From Bilabrum cf. latius (lineage: Eukaryota > Bigyra: Bicosoecida > Bigyra > Bicosoecida), in contig OZ237760.1 in NCBI GenBank assembly GCA_965178125.1, forward strand, positions 186,001-250,000: a stretch of DNA of 64,000 nt. The letters run 5' to 3'. Positions 12,001-23,100 of the stretch are shown here, one piece after another. Under the pieces are notes generated by a model. It was given only the letters and a program-made list of their open reading frames with translations, ran no database searches and was not told where the DNA came from. The position numbers and the translations under genes are program-made. The stretch's first letter is position 1. Every line of letters starts with the position of its first letter.

Positions 12001-13125
12001 GAGGGCCTGGTGTGCCGGGAGAGATTTGGCACGTGCGGTCCGGGCATGCAGCGGCCAGGGCTGTGGGTTGAGGTGGAGAAGGTGGGTTTGCAGGGAGTCT
12101 CTGTGGGTCAGTTCATGGAGGTGCTTGTGGATCTCTTCTTGGCGAGTCTGAAAGCCAGGCTCCGCTGTGAAAATGTGGCTATCAATCAGGTGCTTGCCGT
12201 AGGTGCTCTTGGGGCGCGGCGCACGGAGCAGTAGCGGGCGGCCAGCAGTGGAGTATCGCTGCGCCGTGCATCCGCATAGGGAGGTTCTGCTGCTGCTGCT
12301 CGCTTCACCCAGGCCCTAGAGGAGGGCCAAGGCACCGAATAGGGTATTTTGGTGGACTTTTCCCTGCAGTTCCCCCCGTCCGCGGACATCCTGGAGACCG
12401 AGATGGCTCTGGATGGGTACCTACGAAGCGAGCCAGTGGAAGGAGGTAACGGGCTGCTGGAAGATCTCGTAGTCAGCGTTCCATCCCTCGGCTCACGGCT
12501 ACGGGTGGTGACCGCACGTGTTAATGCATCGTCGGATTTGCTGCTGTAGAACAGGGAAGAAGCAGTCAGGGAAGTGCCTCCCGACTCCTCCAATGCTGCG
12601 GGGGGTGGAACTGACACAGAAAGCGGCAATGACGACTCGACTAGGGGAGCCGACGACGCACAAGAAGAAGGACTAGATAAGGATGAGGACGCCGGATCCA
12701 TCAGCATTGTGATTGCTGCTGCTGCATCATCGGCAGCTGTCGTGGCAATTTGTGCTGGCGCTGCTGCTTTCTTGTACATATACACCGAGAACAAGAAGAA
12801 GGCAAACGGGTCTGCAGGTGCCACGTCTCCACCGGTTCAGGATGGTCGTGCGATCAGACCTTCCATCTCAGGAGTAAACCCGATGCGGCCGCAGCTTGTG
12901 CAGCAGCTACCCGACAGAAGGCGACTGCAGGAGCTGGAGCCACACAGAGACCTACCCGGTCCACTGATTCAGATTAACAGCAGGAACAATAACCTTGACT
13001 CTGGCTTGACGATCCACATGCAAGGGATGGGTTCGTACAGCGGGAGGGGTGCCATCCGATTAGATCGCGGGGTGATGGAGGATCGCAGGGCAGTATCGGG
13101 AGCGGTGAAGGTTAGGCGAGGCTAA
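9079..13125 (+). CDS. Large FG-GAP / Ser-Pro stalk / EGF type I membrane surface protein
   Basis: This is a single open frame of 1348 residues containing 12 in-frame TAGs and ending at TAA; no intron is needed. Order: signal peptide (about 1-21); FG-GAP/VCBS-like beta-propeller repeats with DxNxDGxxD-type calcium loops (about 45-340, e.g. DINGDGIPE, DIDKDGTPD, DVDGNGVND); a globular region; a Ser/Pro/Thr stalk of tandem repeats (about 549-744); three or four EGF-like modules (about 747-920); a Cys motif NGLESDVDCG (about 940); one membrane span (about 1208-1235); and a basic cytoplasmic tail of about 110 residues. TAGs fall inside FG-GAP and EGF modules, which would be incomplete without them. 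It is probably a cell-surface adhesion or mating-type molecule, inferred from architecture. Its extracellular design resembles the N-terminal part of the polycystin-like gene at 14.2-25.8 kb. Confidence 0.88.
10790..11095 (+). repeat. 36-bp tandem repeat encoding TSPTPSI-type stalk
   Basis: About eight copies of a 36-bp unit encode the 12-residue repeat TSPTPSI(S/T)SSxS in the stalk of the surface protein. The unit begins approximately agcacctcgcccacgccgag. Two sub-types alternate (ending in tcagcagcagt or ttacgagcagt), which suggests duplication of pairs. Boundaries are approximate. Confidence 0.85.
11096..11275 (+). repeat. 30-bp tandem repeat encoding SPSSSPSITA
   Basis: About five copies of a 30-bp unit (tcgccgagcagcagtccgtc plus tatcacagcc) encode the 10-residue repeat SPSSSPSITA. 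It continues the stalk of the same protein just after the 36-bp array. Boundaries are approximate. Confidence 0.8.
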
Positions 13126-13272
13126 GATGAAACCCTGGGGGAATTCGTGCATTCCTGGGAGTAACTGACACCCGCCAGTCTTGGTTGGTCTCTTTCTTCC
13201 AGGATTCAGACGAACACACGGAATGCCATGACTTCGTGCGACATGAGACCTGTGGCTGCTGCAAGAGGCAGA

Positions 13273-13373
13273 AGCACCGGCAAGGGCGACTGATTGGTGC
13301 TGGGATGATGTGCTGTGTTGTTGCGCACATGGCGAAGCAGTCCGCTGAATCAACACATGTTGGATGTAGATAC
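13273..13373 (+). repeat. 101-bp dispersed repeat, copy 2
   Basis: This is the partner of 8799-8899, in the same orientation. It lies between the convergent 3' ends of the surface-protein gene (TAA at 13123-13125) and the small secreted-protein gene (TGA at 13408-13410). The in-frame GAC TGA that ends the hydroxylase gene is preserved here, although no such gene is present, so this copy may be the relic of a duplicated gene tail. Confidence 0.75.
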
Positions 13374-13407
13374 TCTTATCGTGTAGTTTTGTGCAGCTTG
13401 TCTGACA

Positions 13408-14006
13408 TCAGGTATTGGCAAAGTAGGCTGCAATCGAAACAGCAGTCGAGGCGGCCAGCCCGGCGGCCGCCGATCGCACGGCACCTGTCCCCCTGCATGT
13501 GCTCATGGGACACTTCAGCTCGTAAAAACAATAGTCCAGCGTCTCCGCTGGGGCCACGTCCCACGGACACCCGCGTCTCCGAAAGCACAGCGAGTACTCG
13601 AAATGGCACCTGCAGCTCTCCTCCAAGCTAGGGACGTCGCGGATCAGGCAAGCCTCGAGTTCTGTGCTGCAACTCTCCACTGCCTCCTGGTAGGAGCAAC
13701 GATCTGGGATTCTCTCTGGCACGCTTCGCACCGCAGGGCGCGTCAGTTGTGGAGGGACCGAGTCGTACTGCTCGATTCTTGTTCGATTTGCAGGCGCCGA
13801 AGATGCGCGGTAGTACTGGCCTCCGGTGCGAACAAATGGCTCTCGAAGGGCTTGCTGTCCTGTGAATATTAAGTACAGCTCATTGGTAATTCATACTAGG
13901 ATCAAGAGCTTGAGGAGTGCAGATGCGAGCGCTTTCTGTTGCAACCGGAGGTGTGCTCACCTGCGACCAGCACAGAGCATACAACAGCCAAGGCCGCAAT
14001 CTTCAT
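13408..14006 (-). CDS. Small secreted Cys-rich protein, probably GPI-anchored (one intron)
   Basis: Exons are 14006-13961 and 13859-13408, with a 101-nt intron (GTGAGC..CACAG) inside the signal peptide; the protein has 165 residues. The N terminus is a classic signal peptide (MKIAALAVVCSVLVAG). The mature part has ten cysteines between about residues 75 and 140 (for example CSYQEAVESC, CRCHFEYSLC, CFYELKC, STC). The C terminus is a small-residue/hydrophobic stretch (GLAASTAVSIAAYFANT) typical of a GPI-anchor signal. The gene contains no TAG and ends with TGA. The intron follows from the need to join the signal peptide to the Cys-rich frame. The function is unknown; the cysteine pattern did not match a family I know. 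It lies 193 bp downstream of the polycystin-like gene on the same strand. Confidence 0.82.
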
Positions 14007-14199
14007 GCTCATAGATAAATTTAGGCCATAATTTAGAAAGCAAGCGCAATTTCACCCCAGAACACGCGCGTCGACGGCAGTAAGGTTTGGAAACACTCCG
14101 AGAGTCTGTAGCGTGCAGTTAGGTCGATACGCCGGCCCTGCTGCCCCGTAGGCCCTCTGGGCAAGGCTCTCACAGATGCGCTGCAATAGAACGCCAACC

Positions 14200-17100
14200 T
14201 CATTGCAACCTATCCCGCAGAATCAAATCTTCGAGTGCCACCACGCCCTGTTCCTGCACCCGGCTCCCATGACCACCGCTGCCTCCTGAGCTGCTCCCAT
14301 GATTGCCAGCACCCTCCTCCGCATCCACCCCCGCCCTAGCCGCCACTGATGCCACCACGATGGCCCTGGCAGAGTCGCTGCCCAGCCTCCAGACGAAGAA
14401 CAGAAGAACCTTGCCCAGCTGCACCAGCGGCTCCTGCAGCACGATGTCCACCACGAATGCCACCAGGCTCGCGACCACCCAGGCCCTCGCCTGCTCGGGT
14501 GTGAACAGGATCCCGTACAGGCAGCACAGGTAGAACATGAAGCCCACCAGCACCAGCATCACCCCGTACACCAGCCCGATCATTAGGCTCCTGTCCCACT
14601 GCGCCTCCTCCCAGTCCTGCACCTGCTGCTGCCTCCTCCTCCGGATCACCGCCCGCCTCCTCTTCAGCAGACGAGCGATGCGTAGCGCAGACGTGCGGAA
14701 GGTTGCGTCGTTACCCTGCATTGCGTGCGTCAGCTCAGCGCGTATGCGCACCTGCTCCGACCCGCTGCGTGCTAGAGTCCCCCTGTACCACTCGAAGATG
14801 AAGTATCCCGCCAGCACCACCAGAGCTGGCAGTACCTGCAGGCCGAGCACCGCACCAGCTGCTTCCACGGCAAACGGCAGCCCAGCTACACCAAATAGGA
14901 CACCTCCCGCCAGCTGAAGAGCGATGGCCGGAAGCAGGGCGGAAAGCGAGTGCCAGAGCCACCCCCGCCTGGATTGGATGAATCCCACTGTGCCGAGCAC
15001 CATCATGCACAAGCCAATGCCAGCCAAAAGAGCGATCGACCACCCAGATCCCTCCTGCTCCGCCCACACCTCTGCACTGAGTAGGTAAAGACCCAACAAC
15101 ATGCCAACGAACCCAGCCCACACGTACGCCAGAGACACGATGCCTATCGCGTTCAGCCAAGGCCGTACCCAAGGCTCCGGAAGGGGAGCCCTCGCCATGC
15201 CCTGCTGCGTCATGCTCGCAGCCTCTCGCCCGTCCAAACCGCTGGCGATGCGCGCGGCACCCGCTAGTTTGAGACTCCGCTACACCCGCCGGCAGGTAGC
15301 CTCAAACTCACCCTCGAGCACAGCCCAGTTCTCCCGCGCATCTTCCACCCGCGATCCATCGCCCGATGGACCGGTCTCTGCGGTCAGCGATGCCCCTGCA
15401 TCTTTGACACTACTGCCGGCCATGCCTCCGGCTTCGTCGCGTCCACCGCCATTGGAAGCCATCGACTTCAAGCTGAGCCGCTGAAGCGAAGCTCTCCTTG
15501 GCTCAATCACTCTATCTCTTGGTGAGTGTTTGCCTCCAGTAGACAGTCCATGCATCCGGTGGGCCAATGCCGCCGCCAGCATCGAAGCATCTCTCGCCTC
15601 TTTCGGTGCTCCCGCCGCTGGCGCACCGAGCAGCTCTCCCTCTCCGTCTCGCGGGAGGGCGGCCAGAACCAGCCCCCCCAGCCTCTCAAACTACCCCTAC
15701 ATGTCTTGGTCTGGCTCGTCTAGTGGCTTACCACTCGACACAAGCCCCGGATTTGCTACTACTAGAAGCAGTGCCTGCCGCACGCCGTCCATCGGCAGCG
15801 GGTTGTATGAAGACCCAAAACTTGCACGCCCGCTGCGGCGGTACACGAACCAATCCACGGCTGCATCCAGGTCTGCTAGGGAAGTCATGACTGCCAGAGA
15901 TACTGCAGGGGCAGCTGACTTTGCCTGCTCCGCCAGCGATGCCTCTGCGTCGTGCCTGGACTTGGGGTCATCGTCACCACCGCTCGTGCCCGGGGAAGCT
16001 CCCGGAGCACGGTCACCAGCGACCGCCCCTTTCCTCTCGAGGTGAGCCACTGCGGCCAATACTCCCTCGAGTGGAAGCACCGATTCCAACACCTCGTTAG
16101 ACTCCTACGAAGCAGCGGATCCGGCAGCAACGACAGGTGCATCTCCTCGATGCGATTGACCGGGCAGCTTCACTTCGGGTCCGCCTCGCGCTTGCTCCGT
16201 CTTTTCGCCTGGATCGGGTCCCCAGGCGATGTGTCTTGCAGCTGCAGGTGGATCATCATCTCCAAATACTGCAGCAGCTACGGCTGCTGGACCAGTGCGG
16301 CCGCTACTCTTCCCCATTCTTGATTCAGTCGCCCCTACTAGTATGGCCAGATCATACCCCCCGGGACTGCTTGATGCGATTCGTGTGCCACTGGCCAGTT
16401 CCTGTTTCATCGGTGACACGGAGGATCGACGGCGATACGCGCTCCATGCCCCGTCAGTACCCTTTGCACCTCCCCAGTCCCCACCGTGACGAGCGCTAGC
16501 CGAAGGGGAGCGCGCCAGCAGATTGCCCGCGGCCGAGACCTGCAGAGCTTCGAGCGCTTCTGCCTTGCGCCTTGCTATGTCTCTGGCCCGTTGCTGTCGA
16601 ACGGCATACGACACATCCAAGCTTTCTGCTCGAAAGGTGTTGATGAAGGCGAATAGACGAGGAGACAGTCGCTCCACCGGAATCATTGCAGCTGCCGAAA
16701 TGGCCGCAGACACGAATCGAGCAGAAACTCGCTCAGCATCGCTCCCAAAGAAAATGGCATTGATGGCCATCGAGGTCAGGCAGGTGGCCGTCAGGATCAG
16801 AAGCCGCTGGGGCCGGGTCACCACCAGCAGGTCCTCTTGGGGCGTGAAAAAGATGCTGCCCCACATGTGATCTCTCCTCAATGCGTCAGTCCACTGCTGC
16901 GTTAAGTAGGCCACCACCAGCCAGAGCGTGCCTCTCTGCCGAAGGTCCATCCACTCCTGCCTCGCATCCTCCTTGTCTGACCGAATCTTCTCCAGTTGCG
17001 CCCTGAGCCCATCTTCCTCCCCTTTCACCGCTGCCTCTATCTTGTCCAGGTCTACGTATGCTGGATACACGGCGTACAGCTCTTCTTCCAGTGCGCCGGT

Positions 17101-20100
17101 CGTCTCGGGCGCGCGAGCCTCGACCTCGCTGTCCTGCGAACGACGGCTTCCCAGTGCTCCATCTGAGTTCAAATTGGAACTCTCCTTATAGGTACCGCCA
17201 CCCGCAGTACTATATCCGGCCGCATTGAAAGCACCAGCAGCACCAGCATCCAACTCGCCTACCGCGTGCAGCATCTCCTGCTGATCAGTAGACGGCTGTA
17301 TCACAGCAGACCCACCCGCGTTCGCCCACGTGTCGGGAGCTTGTCCACTCCCGCCCTCGAGAGGACCGATTGACACACCTCCGGCACTCAACTGCAGTTC
17401 TGCTCCTGTTGAAAGGAACCCTGCGTTGTCTCCACCGGAGGCGCCGCTGGCGTCCACTGCATACGCGACTCTGCGCCTTGCCTGCTCACTGCCGCCAGCA
17501 GCGGCATGCAATGCGGACACGTCCACCCTCGCCGCCGCTGGCCGCCTTCTCCGCTTCTGCTCCTGCACGATCCTCCACCGATACCTCTGCAGCACCTTAA
17601 GATACACCTCCAGCTGGTCCTCGATATGCAGCTGCTCCATGCCGATGGATTGCTGAATCCGTCCGAATCGAAGCATGTGGGCCTGTCTGAGCTTCCTGAG
17701 CTCGGGCTGCCTGTATCCCTCCATCACTGCCGAAGTCACCCAAGCGATCCCAAAGGCCACCAGGAGCACCCCAAGCACGACCACTGGGAAAAGGTTCTCG
17801 GGTCGCAGGTAGTTCCGCAGCAGCCCAGCATCACCCACGGGATCCACGCGATTCACTGCGGGCAGGTCCCTCCGCACGACAGCCGTGAAGTCGCTAAGGT
17901 GCGTGGACGCACAGATGGCACTCGCGGTACCCGTGTTGCTCTCTCTCTCTATTCGCAGTAGCACTAGCCCCTCGGGAGACTCGTCGGAGTAGCTGGCTCC
18001 ATCCAAACCAGAGCACACAAAGTCCTCCGGAATCGTATCGGGCCTCACCGGGATGCGGACCACGATGGGACATTGCAGCCCGCTTACCTCCCTCTCACCC
18101 AATGTGCCTGCATCTGCCAACGTCACGGACACAAAACCAGCTGGACGGGTCTCGCGCTCTGCCGCTGGTGCGATCATGTCTTGGGGGGTCTAAGGGGACA
18201 CCTGCCAATGGACCACGCGCAGATCCGTGTTGCTCGATGTGGCGTCGCTTGCGTTGCTCCCCAGCAGATCAGCGGCCCCGTGCGCGTTCACGCCAGCCTG
18301 GCCTCGTTCAGATTCCACCTACAGCCCGATGCCGTTACCCCCTCCGGCGACCCTGCGCACCGTCACCTCGGCTGTGCCTGGGAGCGAAAGCACCAGCGGG
18401 GCCTCGCCTGGGACCACATTGAAAGCCGCCGATGCTGCGATCTGTTGGATTGTCGCATCCGTGCTAGCGCGATATCCGGCCAGTTCGTCGCCCATCCCAT
18501 CCAGTTCCTGTGTCCTCCTCGCGCGACGACCGTTCGAGGCCTCCCCTAGTGCAATGCCCTGCTGTATGAGCCCAAGGATCTCTCGACCCACTGACCGCAT
18601 CGAGGTCAATGCAGAGTTTGCTCCCAGAGATGCACTGTCTTGGGCCCCGAATCCATCCAGGACCCCTTGCAGTCCATCATTTCCAACCGGAGAACTATCA
18701 CCGGCCTGTGTCACACCAGCAGCGCTTTCGAAGACTTTGCTCATTAGCGACTATAAAATACCCTAAAGTTCCCCCCTCATCACCGGAGGCAGTTCGCCAG
18801 GGTCGCTGAATAGCCCCGAAATCACGCTCAACGCCTGCTCCGCCTCGTCGGGCGTGACCAGCTCTAGCTGCTCAAGCGACGACTGCAACACCGCGATTGC
18901 CGATCCGCGCACCTCCCACACCGCCTGCAGCAGGTCGTCCCCAACATCACACGCGCGACCGTGCCACCCCTCTGCACAGCTGCACACGGCCGCGCACCCG
19001 CCACTACTGCTGCCGACTCCAACTGCACAGACAGCCTCGTTCGGGATGCGAGCGCAGGTTCCGTGCCCGCTGCATTCTAGTACTGGGGCTCTTCCATCGA
19101 GCGATAGCACGCTCACGGACGATCCCGGGCACGCCTGCAGCATACTACTATCATCCCCTGCTGCTGGTACGGAAAGTCCGGTCACGCATCGACCCTTGAA
19201 GCACTGGGCCACGAGATTGCTTCCGGAGGGCGGCACGCAGGTTGAAGCATTGCATGCTGGTGTACCATCCGCTGTCGACGCTCCAGCAGTGCGAGCCAGA
19301 GCGCCTGCGAGATCCGCAATGGTTTGCAGCTGCGACAGCACTTCATCCACGGCCCTGAACTCCGTCTCGTTGCCGAGTGAGCCCACGATCTCTGCGAGGT
19401 CCTCAAGCCGCCCTTCGGCGACAGCAGTTGCGTTCTCCCCGGACGTCTCGCTGGGATCCTCGCCCAGCACCCTCACCACAACCGGACTCCCGCTTGCCCC
19501 GTACACAGACTCCACCGTGGCTCCCAGTTGGTCCCTCACCTGCACGCTCAGCACCACGGCCTGCGCCACGACCGGCGCGCTGGCCAGTGCATCCCGCGCC
19601 ACCTCGCTCGGGCTCACGATCACGCCCTCTAGCACCGGCGACTGGGAATATCCCCTGGACAGCGGAACGAACTCTGCCCCTGACTCCTGGTTGAGGCCTG
19701 CGACCAGCTCCGCGTCTGTGATGATCCCTGCCCCTGCTGCTTCTGAGGCGCCGACAGGCAGACGGTAATAACCGAAGCGGTACGACAGGGGCAGGTGGTC
19801 CACTTCATCTGTCCATCCCACTGCCCTCAGCTCCATCCCGGCTCCGTCCTGCTGCGACAGCAGCCTCACGTTCAATGGAATAGCACCCACTTCGTCGTCT
19901 GAAGCGGCCTCAATGTGTCCAGAGGAAGGGGGTGCGTTCGTCCCCACTGATACCGTGGATGTCACGCTCCACCCTGCGCTCTCGCTCTAGACAAGCACCT
20001 GCACCCGGTACTAGGCCCCAGCATCTAATTGATCCGACCGTATGACGGCCAAGGCCAGCGACGGCCTGCCGCTGAAGATTGAATCCCCCAGCGACTAGTC

Positions 20101-23100
20101 CCCGCTGGCCCCCTGCAGCACAGTGTATGTCGCGGTGATGTCCCGAGGCAGCGAGCTGTCCCCCACTGGCCCTGACGCCACGATTGGCTGAATGAACCCC
20201 GTGCCTGCTTCGCGTACCACTGGTCTCACAACAAGTCGCCTGCTTGTGCTGATTAGGACTGCGCCGCCGTTGTTGCTCGACCCAGCGATGAGAGACGACG
20301 CATCCACTTCGAGCTGCACGACAGGCGGCAACTGGTCGGGCTCGGCTGTCGCGGGGTACACGCCAACAACGGCAAAGGCGGTCTGTGATACCTGTGCTCG
20401 GGGGAACAGCTGCGGTGATCCACCGGTGGATGACGGGTTCCTAGTCAGCGAGACAGAAAACACCGCGACAGAGCCAGAGGGCAGGGTGCCTCCCTGCAGC
20501 TGCAGCACAGGGCCCCGCCTGTCAGCTAGGCCCTGGTTATCACCCCGCAGGGCTAGGGACACAGGAACGGATGGCAGGTACTGATCGGATCCAGGGCCCG
20601 TGAGATTCAAACTGGGACAGGGGGCGGTCGATGCGAGGAACGCAGCGCTGGGTGATGACACGACCTCCACTGCACGACCCACCGCCTGCACCTCATCGAT
20701 CCCTCGTGCAACCAGCCTGCAGCTCCACTCAATCCCAAGATCCCGTCCAGTGACGTCCATGTCGGCCGATCCTCTGGCATCCAGCAGCAGGTTTTGCTCC
20801 GCTGCTATGAGCCGCCGCGTCCCTCCGCTGATGACTGCCCGGAGACCCTCTGGCCGTACCACCAGCTGTGCGTTGGCCGACGCAGACACGGTCGTGGACT
20901 GCGACCCAGCAGTGGTTAGTCGCTGCCTTACAGTAGCCCGGAGCGTATAGGTTCTCCCCGCTCGCAGTACGCCAGCGGGCACATGCAGCGCACGGCCCCG
21001 CTGCCGCTGGTACTGCCCTAGCTGCTCATCTGACAGAAGCTGCGCAGGCAAGGACAGGTCTGATACACCCTCGGTTGGCTCGGCTGCAACCATGGTCCAT
21101 TGCACCGGCCCCTGTTCCACCATTGCATCCACGCACGGTGATGCTACGACTCGCGTCTGCAGGACGAAGGGCCGGAGCGCCGACCCCTGCAGCAGCTCTC
21201 CACCCACCATCGAGATGCGCGGGACGTTCTCTGCCAGTCTGCTGATGGTAACGGTCGACGCACCCGCATCTGCCGCCAGAAAATTGACAACACTTACTCT
21301 CAGCGTCACGTTACTTGCCTGGGCCGTTGCAGCCTGCGGCAGCGAAACGGAAGCTCGTCGCCCGGCAGACCCCGCCAGGAACGTGTTGATTAGGGCAGCA
21401 TCGGAAGGAAGCACTCCGGCTCCCTGTATCGAGACCAGAGTCCACTGGAATGACAGAGCCCGTCCTAGATTGCCCTGTGATGCCTCTGCAGACGCACTCA
21501 CTCCATCGCACGGCCCGATAAATGATGGCGCCTGCACCACGGCAATTGGTGCCTGCACCGGCACCCTCGGAGGCTCCACCTGTACGCACGCTGCACCCAT
21601 AGTCCGCAGCGAGAATGGTGCTGACCTCAATACGCCGCTCCTGAACCGGACCTAGGACAGCAGGCCGCCCGCACTGGTCGCGCTCGCTTCGGGTGTCGGA
21701 CAGGCCACCACGCCATCCCAGGGCCGCAGCGGAACAACCGCAGCCCCCGCGCTGAGGTAGACCTCCAGCTGTCTGGGCGACCGGAAAGCGCACCACGCCG
21801 TCTGCCCTTGCACGCCCTAAGCCCTTGCAGCCAGGACGCCTTGAACATTGGAGATCAATTCGTCACAAGCTGCTGATTGACGCCCTTGCGCTCCAATGCT
21901 CGCATCTACGTCGGCCGCGAAGGTGACTGACAGCCGGGCACCTGACGCGTCAAAGACGACAGACTGCACCACTGGTGCGAGTTGTCGGTCCTGCAGCACG
22001 GCCTGCCCTGCAGCAGCGAAATACTGCGCCCTCTGGGACTGAGGGTCCTGCAACTGCACCTCGGCTGCTCGAATTGCTCCCGCGCCTATTGACACAACGC
22101 CTCCTGCGACGAGTCCGCTAACCGGGGCAGTGAACGAGGGTACAGCTATGAGCCTCCTGGGGGAGTGCCACGCGCACATGGCGGCACCATCAGCTGCCGT
22201 GCTGGCGGTCTCATCACTGCCGAGTATTTGGGACAGTGTTGCGGCAGATAGCACGGCAGGGCTCGAGGAGCAAGGGAATCCACCCTCTCGCACCACCGAA
22301 GGCAAATGTCTCGACGCAGCCTCACTAGTCAGCACTGGCGGGAGCCCCGCAACCACCTGTCGCCCGCCCATGTCTGTGTCTCGGTCAAACTGCAGGAGGA
22401 TTGCCTCTGCCACTTCGAGGATGGCCGCAGATTGCAGCTGAGGGGGCTCTACGAAAACTGTCTCGATCTGCCGCACCGCCGGTTCTATGACCTCCTGCAC
22501 TGCGACGCGGGTAATTCCTCCAATCACAGCAAGGGGGTTATCCGTGTCCCCCGTGCCGATGCTCCGCTGCGTGGCGCTATCGTACGAGTGGTCGGAGCTC
22601 TGGAACTCAAGGTCAATGGAGCCGTCCAAGAAACGCGTTTCAACGAGACTCGCAGGTAGCGGACCCGACGGCTGGCTCCTGACTAGGCCAAAAGTCACGT
22701 CTTCTCTCCACCGCGAGGGCTCAATCACCTGCCGTGTGGCCCCGGTCAGTGTGAGGTACCCGGCGCTGTTCCCGCTGACGACGCAGTCAACCTGCACTGA
22801 AGCGGTGGGCCGACTTCCGAGCCGAAGGGTAATCTCAGCATCCCTGAAAGTGTACGAGGACCCGCCTTCTGCATCTTGTGTGGCGGCCACCACCACATCC
22901 TGCGGCTGCACCTACACCCCCACGCGATCCACCTCCCTGATTGGCAGCACCAACGTGACGTTTCCGCCCGTTGTCGCATCTGCAAGACCGGCGTAGGTGC
23001 TATCGATCGTGCCAACGGATTCTACCTGCACATACACAAGCACCGGCTGTCTCGGCGGACTTGCCACGCCATCCGCTGAGGTCTGCACTCGCACCGCCTT

